NCBI RefSeq assembly: GCF_001610835.1
Contig: NZ_CP011270.1
Span: forward strand, 5,102,001 to 5,166,000
Direction: 5' to 3'
Origin: Planctomyces sp. SH-PL14
Lineage (GTDB): Bacteria > Planctomycetota > Planctomycetia > Planctomycetales > Planctomycetaceae
Length of the DNA: 64,000 nt
Positions 49,580 through 59,115 of the stretch are shown here, one piece after another; within the stretch, counting starts at the first letter, position 1; every line of letters starts with the position of its first letter. The notes under the pieces are model-generated. The model saw only the letters and a program-made list of their open reading frames with translations, ran no database searches and had not been told where the DNA came from. Made by a program: the position numbers and the translations under genes.

Positions 49580-51025
49580 ATGTCTCCCTCTTCTGCCGCT
49601 CATGCGGCCTTGATTTCTCTTTTGCTGGCAGCCGCAAGCGGCTGCCGGACAAACGGCATCCCTCTTTCGGCTTACCGGGCGGAAACGCCCGCAACACCTG
49701 TTGCCGCATCTGCTTCCGAAGACGCGCCGGCCATCCCTTCGTCCGATGTGCAACTGACCGCAGCCGAGGAACTGGTTAAGGACTCGGCCGTCCCCAACCT
49801 CGAAGCGGTGGAGGTCCTGGACCTCGCGACACTTGAGCAGTATGCCCTGGAAAACAACCCTGCGCTGAAGCAGGCGAATGCCTCGGTCGCGAAGGCCGTT
49901 GGCTTTCGTGACCAGGTGGGGCTCTATCCCAATCCGACGGCGGGCTACAACGGCACGCAGCTGGCCGACCGTGGAACCGATCAGCACGTCGGTTTCATCG
50001 AACAGGAGATCGTCACGGGGCACAAGCTCCAGAGAAACCGGCTGGTTTTGGCGCAAGAGGTCCAGGCTCAACTCTGGCAGGCGGAAGCAACACGGCTTCG
50101 CATCGTGACCGATGTCCGGACTCGCTTCTACGAGACATTGGCGGCCCAGGAGCGTGTTCGGCTCGCCCGCGAGTTCGAAAGCGTCGCAGCCGAAGGTGTT
50201 CAGGCTGCCCGGAAGCGAATCGATGCGTTGGAAGGGAGCCGCCCCGAGCTGCTACAGACTCAGATCCAGCAAAGTGAGATCCAGCTACTGAAGCAACGGG
50301 CCGAGATCGCGTATCTCGCCTCGTGGAAATCCCTCTTCGCTGTCATCGGGACGCCGTGTGAATTCAATCGGGGCCTGGCGGGAAGCCTGGAAGTTCCCCT
50401 CGAAGAGCAGGACTGGGAAGCAACCTATGGTCAGTTGGCCGAGGTGAGCCCGGAAGTCCGGATGGCGTGCTCGCGTGTCGCGCGGGCACAAGCCAACCTC
50501 GAACGGCAGCAGGTGCAACCGATTCCCAATCTCGCCGTGATGGTCGCCGGCGGGTATGACAAAGGGACTGGATCCGAGCTGATCAACACCCAGGTCGGCG
50601 TGCCGATCCCCCTGTTCAATCGAAACCAAGGCAACATCGCGGCCGCCTGGGGCGAATATTGTCGGGCCACCCAGGAGTTGCAGCGGGTCAAACTCGCGTT
50701 GCGGACGCGGCTCCTGGAAGCGGGGCGAACCTACGATTCCGCCGCGGCGCAGGTCCGCCGATACGACGAAGACATTCTGCCGATGGCCAAGGAGGCTCTG
50801 ACCCTGGCTGAGCAATCCTTCCGTGCGGGAGAGATGGAGTTCCTGCAGGTCCTCATCGTTCGCCGAACCTTCTTCGATTCAAACCTGCAGACGGTTCAGG
50901 CCCGGATGGAGTTCGCCCAAGCCTCAGCATTGGTCGACGGACTCCTGCTGTCCGGGTCGCTGTCGGAATCGACCGACACCGCCGCGGATGACGGGTTGCG
51001 TGGTCAAACTCTCGGCGGACAATGA
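49580..51025 (+). CDS. CzcC-like TolC-family outer-membrane lipoprotein
   Basis: Outer-membrane channel of a heavy-metal RND pump, 481 residues. Lipobox AAASGC at about residue 22. Linker rich in Ala/Pro/Ser, then OEP repeats with LEQYALENNPALKQANAS and VGLYPNPTAGYNG, the latter phrase typical of CzcC/CusC relatives, and GVPIPLFNRNQG in the second repeat. ATG at 49580 (no clear ribosome site). First efflux component in the island; adaptor and pump follow. Confidence 0.88.
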   Translation: MSPSSAAHAALISLLLAAASGCRTNGIPLSAYRAETPATPVAASASEDAPAIPSSDVQLTAAEELVKDSAVPNLEAVEVLDLATLEQYALENNPALKQANASVAKAVGFRDQVGLYPNPTAGYNGTQLADRGTDQHVGFIEQEIVTGHKLQRNRLVLAQEVQAQLWQAEATRLRIVTDVRTRFYETLAAQERVRLAREFESVAAEGVQAARKRIDALEGSRPELLQTQIQQSEIQLLKQRAEIAYLASWKSLFAVIGTPCEFNRGLAGSLEVPLEEQDWEATYGQLAEVSPEVRMACSRVARAQANLERQQVQPIPNLAVMVAGGYDKGTGSELINTQVGVPIPLFNRNQGNIAAAWGEYCRATQELQRVKLALRTRLLEAGRTYDSAAAQVRRYDEDILPMAKEALTLAEQSFRAGEMEFLQVLIVRRTFFDSNLQTVQARMEFAQASALVDGLLLSGSLSESTDTAADDGLRGQTLGGQ

Positions 51026-51075
51026 CGTCCGCGGGACGACAGCGTGACATCGATATGACGCAAGACGGCGGGCGC

Positions 51076-51106
51076 GGGCGGTGTCACCGAATGGGTGAAA
51101 CCGCCC
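51076..51106. terminator. imperfect hairpin after the CzcC-like gene
   Basis: GGGCGGTGTCACC pairs with GGTGAAACCGCCC (one unpaired position each side) around a short loop. There is no T-run, so it may instead be an RNA-processing or attenuation structure between channel and downstream genes. Confidence 0.45.
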
Positions 51107-51264
51107 TTCCTGCCCCGGTTTGCGCTCATACTGCGCCTCGGTGTGCATCGTCCGCATGACAATTGCGGATTGATCATCAGCCGCGATTCTCATGTTGAAC
51201 TTCATCTTGACCCGATAACGTTGGACAGCAAAGATTAGTTGGCCAGGATGTCCCGGGGGTTTCT

Positions 51265-51690
51265 GTGAACGTGCTCGTCCAGTCCACAATGATCGCCGTG
51301 ATGCTGTTGCACAGCATCTGGGGTTGTTGCTGGCATCACGATCACGACCATAGTTCCTGCACATCGGCCGTCGGGCATGCCGCGGGCCACGCGTCGCACT
51401 CGCATGATTGCGGGCACTCAGACGCTGAGCATTCGCACGACTCCGAAGATCCTTGCGATTCGCCGGACCATCCGCATGTTCCCTGCGACCATGACGAGTG
51501 TGTCTATCTGCTTGTGAAGGCAGCCGGCGTTCCGGCATCCTTGGACGTGGCCACGATTGCGTGCTTTGATCGCGTGTGGCCGATTCGGAGCTTCGCGGAA
51601 GTCCATCGCTGTATTGAGACTGCGGTGACGTCTTCCCGTTCATTCACTGCTCTAGATTCCTGCGCGCTCTTGCAGGTCTGGCGCGTCTAG
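51265..51690 (+). CDS. secreted His/Cys-rich protein of the metal-efflux island
   Basis: 141 residues from GTG at 51265. A short hydrophobic export segment (residues 5-20) precedes CCWHHDHDHSSC and a 60-residue stretch dense in His, Asp and Cys (HSHDCGHSDAEHSHDSED, PHVPCDHDEC). Such composition predicts binding of several divalent metal ions in the periplasm. The C-terminal part is less biased. No family recognised. Confidence 0.68.
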   Translation: MNVLVQSTMIAVMLLHSIWGCCWHHDHDHSSCTSAVGHAAGHASHSHDCGHSDAEHSHDSEDPCDSPDHPHVPCDHDECVYLLVKAAGVPASLDVATIACFDRVWPIRSFAEVHRCIETAVTSSRSFTALDSCALLQVWRV

Positions 51691-51861
51691 AACGCGCTCA
51701 TTGCTTCTGTCGGGCGTGCCCGGCTTGACGCTGTCCGCATGCGTTCGAGCCGATTCATGGCCCTGCCCGGGATATCGCTGATCTCTTTGCGATAACGGCT
51801 GCGCGCGACTCTGACGTGCCTCGCCCTTCCCTTTCCGTCTACTTGGACGACCGGTCCTGTC

Positions 51862-53343
51862 ATGAAACGCCCATTCTCCGCGCTGAGCGTACCGCTCGCG
51901 CTGGCCCTTCTCTGTGTCATCCTTGTCTCACTGGGATGGGTCACCCGCAATACCTGGCTCCCGGCCATGCGCTCGCAGTTCGAGTCGTTCTCCAAGGCCC
52001 CGTCGGCTTCAGAGGGCGATGTCGAACACGCGGCGCACGAGGACCACCCCGGTCACGACGAAGCGACCTCGCTTGAGCTGTCACGACAGGCTCGGGAGAA
52101 CCTGGGGCTGAGCTCTGCGTTCGTTCGTCCGATTGAACTCTCCACCTTTCGAAAGACGGTTTCCGTACCGGCTCTGATCGCGGAACGCCCCGGCCAGACC
52201 AAGACGATCGTGTCGACACCCATGACGGGGGTCGTGACCAAGGTGGCCGCCTTTCAGGGAGCCGCCATCGAACCGGGAACGATGCTCTTCAGCATCCGTC
52301 TGACGCACGAGGACCTCGTCCAGTCGCAGACTGAGTTCGTTAAAACACTTGGAGAGTTGGATGTCGAGAATCGGGAAGTTGCCCGACTCGAAACCGTCGC
52401 TCAAAGCGGGGCGGTCGCCGGAAAGACGCTTCTGGAACGACAGTACAGCCGGGAGAAACTCGAAGCTCTCCTGAGAGCCCAGAAGGAGGCGCTCCGGCTC
52501 CACGGGCTCTCGGAACGGCAAGTTGAACAGATCGTCAAGGACCGGCGATTACTCAGCGAGCTGCGGATTGTGGCTCCAGGTGGTCCCCAGGGGCGGTCAG
52601 ACGAACTGCAATTGTCGGAGAAGCTCCCCTCGGGCGCGGTCGCGGCCTTCGATGGCGAGATCTCATCCTCTCCCGATGGCGGCGCACCTTCGACACCGAA
52701 CGTCGCCGGCCCGCTCATCGTCGAAGAAATCCTCGTACAGCGAGGACAGTCGATCGAGCAGGGGGCCCAGTTGTGTTCGCTTGCGGATTATTCCCGCCTG
52801 TACATCGAAGGACGGGCCCTTGAGCAGGACGGCGCCGTGATCAATGCGGCACTGGCCAAGAGCTGGACGATCCAGGCTGTCTTTCCGGACGGGGCGACGA
52901 TCGGTGACCTGCCGCTGGCCTACGTGGCGAGCGAAGTGGATCCCGAGTCCCGGACGCTGAAGTTCTACGTCGACCTGCCGAACAAGATCCTGCGCGACTC
53001 GCGGAGTGTCGACGGGCAACGATTTGTCTCCTGGAAGTTTCGCCCGGGGCAAAGGCTCCAGCTCCGTGTCCCCGTCGAGGAGTGGCCCGATCAAATCGTC
53101 GTTCCCGTGGACGCCGTGGCTCAGGAAGGGGCGGAGTCCTATGTCTTCCAGCAGAACGGGCAGCACTTTGACCGGGTCGGCGTGCGCGTTCTCTACCGCG
53201 ACCAGACCTCGGCCGTGATTGCCAATGACGGCTCCCTCTTTCCCGGCACCGTGGTGGCGTTTCGCAGCGCCCACCAGATGCAGATGGCACTTAAGAACAA
53301 AGCTGGCGGGGCGATCGATCCCCACGCCGGGCACACCCACTGA
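51862..53343 (+). CDS. CzcB-like RND periplasmic adaptor
   Basis: Membrane-fusion subunit, 493 residues, anchored by an N-terminal helix (about 8-28). A His-rich stretch follows (EHAAHEDHPGHDEA), then barrel and lipoyl segments (PALIAERPGQTKTIVSTPMT, GVVTKVAAFQGAAIEPG), a coiled-coil hairpin (about 165-225) and C-terminal barrel domains. The extreme C-terminus again has HAGHTH. His-rich ends are known from heavy-metal adaptors. ATG at 51862. Precedes the CzcA-like pump by 48 bases. Confidence 0.9.
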   Translation: MKRPFSALSVPLALALLCVILVSLGWVTRNTWLPAMRSQFESFSKAPSASEGDVEHAAHEDHPGHDEATSLELSRQARENLGLSSAFVRPIELSTFRKTVSVPALIAERPGQTKTIVSTPMTGVVTKVAAFQGAAIEPGTMLFSIRLTHEDLVQSQTEFVKTLGELDVENREVARLETVAQSGAVAGKTLLERQYSREKLEALLRAQKEALRLHGLSERQVEQIVKDRRLLSELRIVAPGGPQGRSDELQLSEKLPSGAVAAFDGEISSSPDGGAPSTPNVAGPLIVEEILVQRGQSIEQGAQLCSLADYSRLYIEGRALEQDGAVINAALAKSWTIQAVFPDGATIGDLPLAYVASEVDPESRTLKFYVDLPNKILRDSRSVDGQRFVSWKFRPGQRLQLRVPVEEWPDQIVVPVDAVAQEGAESYVFQQNGQHFDRVGVRVLYRDQTSAVIANDGSLFPGTVVAFRSAHQMQMALKNKAGGAIDPHAGHTH

Positions 53344-53391
53344 GCGGCAGCCCCACCAGACCGTCCGCGACTGTGGACCAGAGGATCTTTC

Positions 53392-56300
53392 ATGCTCAAT
53401 GCCATCATTCGTTTCGCCCTGCATCAGCGCCTGCTGACGATGGCCCTGGCCCTGTTCCTGACCGGATATGGGACCTGGGTCGCCCTGCAGATGCCGATCG
53501 ACGTCTTTCCCGATCTCGACCGGCCGCGCGTCGTCGTGATGACCGAGGCTCCGGGGCTGGCTCCGGAGGAGGTCGAGACGCGGATCACGTTCCCACTCGA
53601 AACGGCGCTGAACGGAGCGAACGGTGTTCAGGCCGTCCGGAGCACTTCGGGAATCGGCCTGTCGGTCGTTTACGTCGAGTTCGATTTTGGCACGGACATC
53701 TACATCGACCGGCAGATCGTCGCCGAACGCCTGGCGGCCGTCGGCGAGAACATGCCGCCGGGGGTCCGCCCTCAGCTCGCGCCGATCTCGTCGATCATGG
53801 GCCAGATTCTTGTTCTGGGGATGTGGAGTGAGGACGGTGCCACGGACCCCATTTCTCTCCGCACGCAAGCAGACTGGGTGTTGCGGCAACGCCTTCTGAC
53901 GATTCCGGGAGTCGCGCAGGTCTTCAACATGGGAGGAGGTCGAAAGCAGTTTCAGGTGCTGGTCGACCCTGATGCCATGATCCAGTACGGCGTCAATCTG
54001 GGTCAGATTCGTGAGGCGCTTCAGCGAAGCAACGAGAACGCGACAGGTGGCTATCTCGATCAGCAGGGGCCGAACGAATTGCTGGTCCGCGGCCTGGGCC
54101 GTTTGCAGACGATCGAGGACATCCAGAAGGTCGTCGTCACGATTCGAGAGAGTCGGCCGGTGGCCCTGGCGCAGGTGGCTCGGGTCGTTGAGGCTCCGCA
54201 GGTTAAACGGGGTGACAGTGCCGCGTTCGTTCGGGAAGCGGACGGCAAGAGCTCCGGTGGGCCCGCGGTCGTGATGACGATCAGCAAGCAACCCGGGGCC
54301 GATACGCGGGCCATCACGGAAGCGATTCTGAAAGCGGTCGATGACCTGCGTCCTTCGCTTTCCAAGGATATCCGGATTGCGCCGCTGTACAGCCAGAAGG
54401 AGTTTATTGACCGGGCGATCGAGAACGTGATGGAGGCCCTCCGAGACGGCGGGATCCTGGTCGTCATCATCCTGTTTCTGTTCCTGATGAACTTCCGGAC
54501 GACGTTCATCTCGCTGACCGCCATCCCGCTCTCGCTGGTCATGACGGCGGTCGTCTTCAAGATCACCGGCATGTCGATCAACACCATGACCCTCGGCGGG
54601 TTGGCGGTGGCGATCGGCGAGCTCGTCGACGACGCCATCGTCGACGTCGAGAACATCTTCCGGCGACTCAACGAGAATCGATCGGCTGCGAACCCGAAGC
54701 CGACGCTGCTGGTTGTGTTCCAGGCGAGCACGGAGGTCCGCAATTCGATCGTCTTCAGCACGATGATCGTGTGCCTGGTGTTCATCCCCCTCTTCGCCCT
54801 CGGCGGGATGGAAGGGCGTCTGTTCACGCCGCTGGGAATCGCCTACGTGGTGTCGATTCTCGCGTCGCTGATCGTGTCGCTCACCGTCACGCCGGTCCTC
54901 TCCTACTGGCTGCTCGGATCGGCCAAAGGAGGAGGACATGAGCACGACGGTCCCTTATTGCGGCTTTTGAAATGGGTGGCCGACAAGGTGATCCGCTTCA
55001 GCTTGGCCTTTCCGCGGTTCAACCTTCTCGTCGTTGTGCTCGCCGTGGCCATCGCTGGTCTCGCGGTCGTGCGATTGGAACGCGACTTCCTTCCTCCGTT
55101 CAACGAAGGGGCGGTCCAGCTGAATGTGCTGCTGCCACCGGGGACCTCGCTGGCGTCCAGTATTGAAATCAATGGTACGGTCGAGAAACGTCTCGCCGAA
55201 CTCGACGATGTCATCGCGTTCGTCCGACGAACGGGCCGCGCCGAGCTCGACGAGCACGCGGAGCCGGTTAGCGCGAGCGAATACGTCATCGAGATGGATC
55301 CAAAGTCCCCCCGCGGTCGCGAAGAGCAGCTGGCCGAACTGCGGGAGGCGATGGCCGAGATCCCAGGGATCGTGACCGCCGTCGAGCAGCCCATTTCGCA
55401 CCTGATTTCTCACATGCTCTCCGGCGTGAAGGCTCAGATCGGGATTAAGATCTTCGGTGATGACCTCGATCTCCTTCGGCGGAAGGCCGAGGAGCTGAAG
55501 TCCCGGATCCAGTCGGTAACCGGGGTGAAAGATCTGATTGTCGAGCAACAGACCATCATCCCGCAGTTGCGGATTGAGCTCGACCGGGACCAGTTGCTCC
55601 TGCACGGACTCAACGCGGCCGATGTCAACGAGTTCATCGAAACGGCCATGAACGGCCATACCGTGTCCGAGATCTTCCAGGGGCAGCGGTCGTTCGACCT
55701 CGTCTTGCGGCTGGAACAGAACGCCCGCGAAGACCTGGAGGTCCTCAAGCGACTGACGATCGACTTGCCCGAGGGGGGAAAGATCCCGTTGGAAGCGGTC
55801 GCCCGCATCTACCCTTCGGGCGGCCCCAATTCGATCAGTCGCGAAAAGGTCCGGCGGCGAATCGTGATCCAGTGCAACGTCTCGGACCGCGGCCTCGTCG
55901 ATGTCGTGCAGGAAATTCAACAGCGGTTGAAGCCGTTTCAGGAAAGTCTGCCACAGGGCTACTACCTGGAGTTCGCCGGACAGTTCGAGAGCGAGCAGAA
56001 GGCCTCGCGACTGATCGGCCTGCTGTTCCTCGTCTCGTTGACCGGTGTGTTCCTGGTGCTGTTCACCATGTTCCGCTCGGTCAACCTTTCGCTGCAGGTC
56101 ATGGCGGCTCTGCCGATGGCCTTCATTGGCTCGGTGGCCGCTCTGGTGCTGACGCATCAGACCCTGACTGTCGCAGCAATGGTTGGCTTCATTTCGCTGG
56201 CCGGGATCGCCTCACGTAACGGGATCCTCCTGCTGAACCACTACATCCACCTCGTCCGCTATGAGGGGGAGTCGTGGACCAAGGAGATGATCGTTCGGGC

Positions 56301-56643
56301 GGGTCTTGAGCGGCTGGCACCGGTGTTGATGACCGCCCTGACGGCCGCGATCGGACTCGTTCCGCTCGTCCTGGCGGCGGATGAACCCGGCAAGGAGATT
56401 CTCTATCCCGTCGCCACCGTGATCCTGGGGGGCGTCATCAGCTCTACTCTGCTCGACTTCTTCGTCCACCCGGCCCTCTTCTGGCTGTTCGGAATCGGCG
56501 AAGGAGAACGGGTGGTCCGGGAATCGCATGAAGAAATCGAGCTCGCCGAAGAGCACGAACTCCGTCCGGCAACGAGTGCCGCGACTTCTCCCTCCGCAGG
56601 GTCGACGTCATCCGACGATGTCTTCCGGCCCGCGGCTCACTGA
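53392..56643 (+). CDS. CzcA-like heavy-metal RND permease
   Basis: Inner-membrane proton-driven metal exporter, 1083 residues, with the duplicated 12-helix RND plan. Heavy-metal subfamily features: PIDVFPDLDRPRVVVMTEAP in the first loop, the TM4 segment GGLAVAIGELVDDAIVDVEN, and EFIDRAIENVMEALRDGG before TM2. The C-terminal cytoplasmic tail is short and Glu/Ser-rich. The metal cannot be determined by eye. ATG at 53392. Central gene of the island; followed within 14 bases by the next gene, so co-transcription is likely. Confidence 0.93.
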   Translation: MLNAIIRFALHQRLLTMALALFLTGYGTWVALQMPIDVFPDLDRPRVVVMTEAPGLAPEEVETRITFPLETALNGANGVQAVRSTSGIGLSVVYVEFDFGTDIYIDRQIVAERLAAVGENMPPGVRPQLAPISSIMGQILVLGMWSEDGATDPISLRTQADWVLRQRLLTIPGVAQVFNMGGGRKQFQVLVDPDAMIQYGVNLGQIREALQRSNENATGGYLDQQGPNELLVRGLGRLQTIEDIQKVVVTIRESRPVALAQVARVVEAPQVKRGDSAAFVREADGKSSGGPAVVMTISKQPGADTRAITEAILKAVDDLRPSLSKDIRIAPLYSQKEFIDRAIENVMEALRDGGILVVIILFLFLMNFRTTFISLTAIPLSLVMTAVVFKITGMSINTMTLGGLAVAIGELVDDAIVDVENIFRRLNENRSAANPKPTLLVVFQASTEVRNSIVFSTMIVCLVFIPLFALGGMEGRLFTPLGIAYVVSILASLIVSLTVTPVLSYWLLGSAKGGGHEHDGPLLRLLKWVADKVIRFSLAFPRFNLLVVVLAVAIAGLAVVRLERDFLPPFNEGAVQLNVLLPPGTSLASSIEINGTVEKRLAELDDVIAFVRRTGRAELDEHAEPVSASEYVIEMDPKSPRGREEQLAELREAMAEIPGIVTAVEQPISHLISHMLSGVKAQIGIKIFGDDLDLLRRKAEELKSRIQSVTGVKDLIVEQQTIIPQLRIELDRDQLLLHGLNAADVNEFIETAMNGHTVSEIFQGQRSFDLVLRLEQNAREDLEVLKRLTIDLPEGGKIPLEAVARIYPSGGPNSISREKVRRRIVIQCNVSDRGLVDVVQEIQQRLKPFQESLPQGYYLEFAGQFESEQKASRLIGLLFLVSLTGVFLVLFTMFRSVNLSLQVMAALPMAFIGSVAALVLTHQTLTVAAMVGFISLAGIASRNGILLLNHYIHLVRYEGESWTKEMIVRAGLERLAPVLMTALTAAIGLVPLVLAADEPGKEILYPVATVILGGVISSTLLDFFVHPALFWLFGIGEGERVVRESHEEIELAEEHELRPATSAATSPSAGSTSSDDVFRPAAH

Positions 56644-56656
56644 AATGGAATGTCCC

Positions 56657-57310
56657 ATGAAACGCGTTGAAGCTTGGTTGCTGTGTACCACTCTCTTCTG
56701 GGGAGCCGCCGCCGCGCCGGCTCCTGTCGCGGCGGAACAGCCGCATGGTCACTCCCACGACGGAGACGGACACGATCACGGTGAAGTCGTGGCCTATCGA
56801 CTGGCTGACTGGAAAGAAATGCACTTCGAAGACCCGATGAAGGCCGCCCAACATCTGAAGGCGGTCAAAGACCTCGGATGCGAAGCCAAGCAGGAGAAGC
56901 ACGGGGGCCACATTGACGTCATCTACCGCTGTCCGCAGTGGCGTCAGACCCCCGTCCAGAACCACAAGCTGGCCGAACAATGGCTGGGATGGCTGAAGGG
57001 GGCCGGGTTCGACACGCATCATCCGGACGTGCACGAGAACTTTCTGCACGGCGATGAGGAGATCGAAATCCGTCTGAGCGAATGGAAGACCGCCCACATG
57101 GAAGGAGCGATGGCCGCGCAGGCGAAGGAATTCACGACAACGCTCCGCGACATGGGTTGCGAGGTCCGTTCCGAGACTCATGGCGGCCATGTCGATCTCG
57201 CATTCCGTTGTCCGATCTGGGTCACTCTTCACGTCCCGAACCACGACGCGGCCGAGAAGTGGCAGACCTGGCTTCGCGGCCACGGTTTCGAAACACGGCA
57301 TACGCACTGA
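56657..57310 (+). CDS. secreted protein with two copies of an HGGH/CPxW domain
   Basis: 217 residues with signal peptide (residues 1-29, cut near VAAEQ), a His-rich linker (HGHSHDGDGHDHGE), then two homologous domains of about 80 residues. Repeat 1 spans about 47-126 (YRLADWKEMHFEDP, DLGCEAKQEKHGGHID, YRCPQW, AEQWLGWLKGAGFDTHH). Repeat 2 spans about 138-217 (IRLSEWKTAHMEGA, DMGCEVRSETHGGHVD, FRCPIW, AEKWQTWLRGHGFETRH). A single related domain occurs at 58049. Conserved Cys/His pairs suggest metal or thiol chemistry. ATG 56657; 56645 is an alternative. I do not recognise the family. Confidence 0.75.
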   Translation: MKRVEAWLLCTTLFWGAAAAPAPVAAEQPHGHSHDGDGHDHGEVVAYRLADWKEMHFEDPMKAAQHLKAVKDLGCEAKQEKHGGHIDVIYRCPQWRQTPVQNHKLAEQWLGWLKGAGFDTHHPDVHENFLHGDEEIEIRLSEWKTAHMEGAMAAQAKEFTTTLRDMGCEVRSETHGGHVDLAFRCPIWVTLHVPNHDAAEKWQTWLRGHGFETRHTH

Positions 57311-57423
57311 ACCTGTTCCGCAGGGAGCGCTGCGGTGCGATCGATTGTTGGTCCACTCGGTCGCCTGCAGCCTCCCTGCTTTTTGGCTTTCACCCTGTTC
57401 GTTTCACCAGAAGGAATCGCTTG

Positions 57424-57975
57424 ATGCCTCGCGCCACACTGACCGCTCTCCTGGGATTGACGCTCGCAACGTTGGGATGTGGAGGAGCTGCCCCGCAATC
57501 CGGAGCTCTCACCACACCGCCGCCGCCAACCGTCTCCAGCGAGGCCGGTCACGACGATCACGGACACAGTCATGACGAACACGGACACCCGACGGAAGGT
57601 CCGCACCACGGCGTCCTCGTGGAATTAGGAAAGGAGGAGTACCACGGCGAGATCACTCACGATGACAAGGAAGGGATTGTCACCGTCTACCTGCTCGACG
57701 GCTCTGCCAAGAAGGCCGCATCCACAGCTGCCAAAGAAGTAACCATCAACGTCAAGCATGGAGACAAGCCGGAGCAGTTCAAGCTGCCCTCGGCCCCTCA
57801 GGCCGATGACGCTCAAGGGACGAGCTCCCGATTTGAGCTGCGGGATAAGGAACTGGTGGAACACCTCGACGAGAAGGGGGCGACCGCCACGCTGCAAGTG
57901 ACGATTGGGGAAACGGCCTTCAGCGGAAAGATCCCGCAGGGTGGCCACGACGGTCATGGGCACACCCACGACTGA
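57424..57975 (+). CDS. His-rich periplasmic lipoprotein
   Basis: 183 residues. Lipobox LATLGC at about residue 19, then a His/Asp-rich segment (GHDDHGHSHDEHGHPTEGPH), a beta-rich domain (VLVELGKEEYHGEITHDDKE, FELRDKELVEHLDE) and a His-rich end (GGHDGHGHTHD). Related lipoproteins occur in planctomycetes near efflux pumps. ATG at 57424 with AAGGA eight bases upstream. Likely a metal-buffering protein for the pump; exact role unknown. Confidence 0.75.
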   Translation: MPRATLTALLGLTLATLGCGGAAPQSGALTTPPPPTVSSEAGHDDHGHSHDEHGHPTEGPHHGVLVELGKEEYHGEITHDDKEGIVTVYLLDGSAKKAASTAAKEVTINVKHGDKPEQFKLPSAPQADDAQGTSSRFELRDKELVEHLDEKGATATLQVTIGETAFSGKIPQGGHDGHGHTHD

Positions 57976-58048
57976 TCGTTTGATCGCTTTCTGAATCACG
58001 CACATCGACACGGCGTCGACGCTCGGTCGGACGCTTTAGGGGGAAGCT

Positions 58049-58372
58049 ATGTCCAAAATGACCTGTCCGCTGCTTGCGACACTCGTAGTCGGCACCGTCA
58101 GTTGGCGGCTCCTGGCGGCGGTCCTGACGCCGGACGTCGGCTTTGTTCTGCCAGCACCCAAGGTGGCCCATCTCACATGCGGGCAGTGTGCCAGTACTCT
58201 CGAGGCCACCTTTCGCCGGCTCGGAGTGGAGACGAAACGGGTGGCTCACGACGACCACACGGACATTCATTACAGCTGTCCGCGGTGGCGGGTGGCGGTC
58301 GTCGACAGTCACGAACAGGTGGACGACTGGAAGCGATGGCTCCATCAGCATGGATTTGCGACTAATCATTGA
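58049..58372 (+). CDS. secreted single-copy HGGH/CPxW-type domain protein
   Basis: 107 residues with an N-terminal hydrophobic signal and CGQC, followed by one domain related to the repeats of the 56657 protein: LGVETKRVAHDDHTDIHYSC, then PRWRVAVVDSHEQVDDWKRW and LHQHGFATNH. GGGGGAAG before ATG 58049 is a good ribosome site. The middle TCGQCASTLEATFRRLGVE resembles a heavy-metal-associated (GMTCxxC) helix and may bind metal. Same strand as the pump genes. Confidence 0.72.
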   Translation: MSKMTCPLLATLVVGTVSWRLLAAVLTPDVGFVLPAPKVAHLTCGQCASTLEATFRRLGVETKRVAHDDHTDIHYSCPRWRVAVVDSHEQVDDWKRWLHQHGFATNH

Positions 58373-58430
58373 TCGACCGGGGCACCTCTCCCTTCCATTC
58401 GAACACACCTCTCTGAACCGACTCCTCGCT

Positions 58431-59066
58431 ATGAACTCTGAACTGGACGGCGGAAACATCCGCGCGTCGCTCCCCTACCGCATTCGGCTCCCCCTGACGG
58501 CCGTCTGCCTGTTGAGCGGTCTGATCCTCACGATCCTGTCCGAGCCCCGCTTTCCTTCGGAGAGCGAACATCACTCGCTGTTCACCGTGGGAGGCTTCTC
58601 GTCACTGGTGATGGGGATCCTGCTTCGCATGTGGGCCGCCGCGTCGATCAGCGGCCGCAAGAGCGAGCAGCTGGTCACCACCGGCCCCTACTCGCTCACT
58701 CGCAACCCGCTTTACCTCGGAACGCTCCTGATCGTGACCGGGTTCCTGCTGCTTTGGCACAGCGCCACGATGGTCGTCCTGACCATCCCCCCAATTCTGA
58801 TCTACGTCCTGGGAGTCGTTCCGGCGGAGGAGCGAGTTCTGGCCGTGCGGCACGGCGACCGATTTGTCGAGTACGCACGGCGCGTCCCGCGGTGGATTCC
58901 CGTCTTTCGACAGTACGTTGCGGAGCCGTCTCCCGCCTTCAACACGGCGAGCTTCTGGAAGGAAGTCCAGTCCGCCGCCTGGTGGGTTAGCCTTGGCGTT
59001 CTCTCGCACGTTCTATGCGAGCTGCGGGCGGCGCCGTGGTGGACGGAACCGCTGCGACTCCCCTGA
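58431..59066 (+). CDS. isoprenylcysteine carboxyl methyltransferase-family membrane protein
   Basis: 211 residues, about five transmembrane helices. The ICMT/PEMT signature is clear in the middle: TTGPYSLTRNPLYLG, then a hydrophobic hairpin, and EERVLAVRHGDRFVEYARRV followed by PRWIP. Such proteins methylate lipids or small molecules using S-adenosylmethionine; no isoprenylated substrate is known in bacteria. It lies 58 bases after the metal-binding domain gene and before the carbonic anhydrase. Metal-resistance clusters often carry members of this family; the reason is unclear. Confidence 0.85.
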   Translation: MNSELDGGNIRASLPYRIRLPLTAVCLLSGLILTILSEPRFPSESEHHSLFTVGGFSSLVMGILLRMWAAASISGRKSEQLVTTGPYSLTRNPLYLGTLLIVTGFLLLWHSATMVVLTIPPILIYVLGVVPAEERVLAVRHGDRFVEYARRVPRWIPVFRQYVAEPSPAFNTASFWKEVQSAAWWVSLGVLSHVLCELRAAPWWTEPLRLP

Positions 59067-59115
59067 AGCGCCCCTTTATTCCCTAACACGCCAAACATTC
59101 GACGGAGACGAACTG

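Noticed and set aside
52663-54945. 760-codon minus-strand frame opposite the CzcB/CzcA genes
   Set aside because: Spans two well-supported plus-strand genes and shows no domain.
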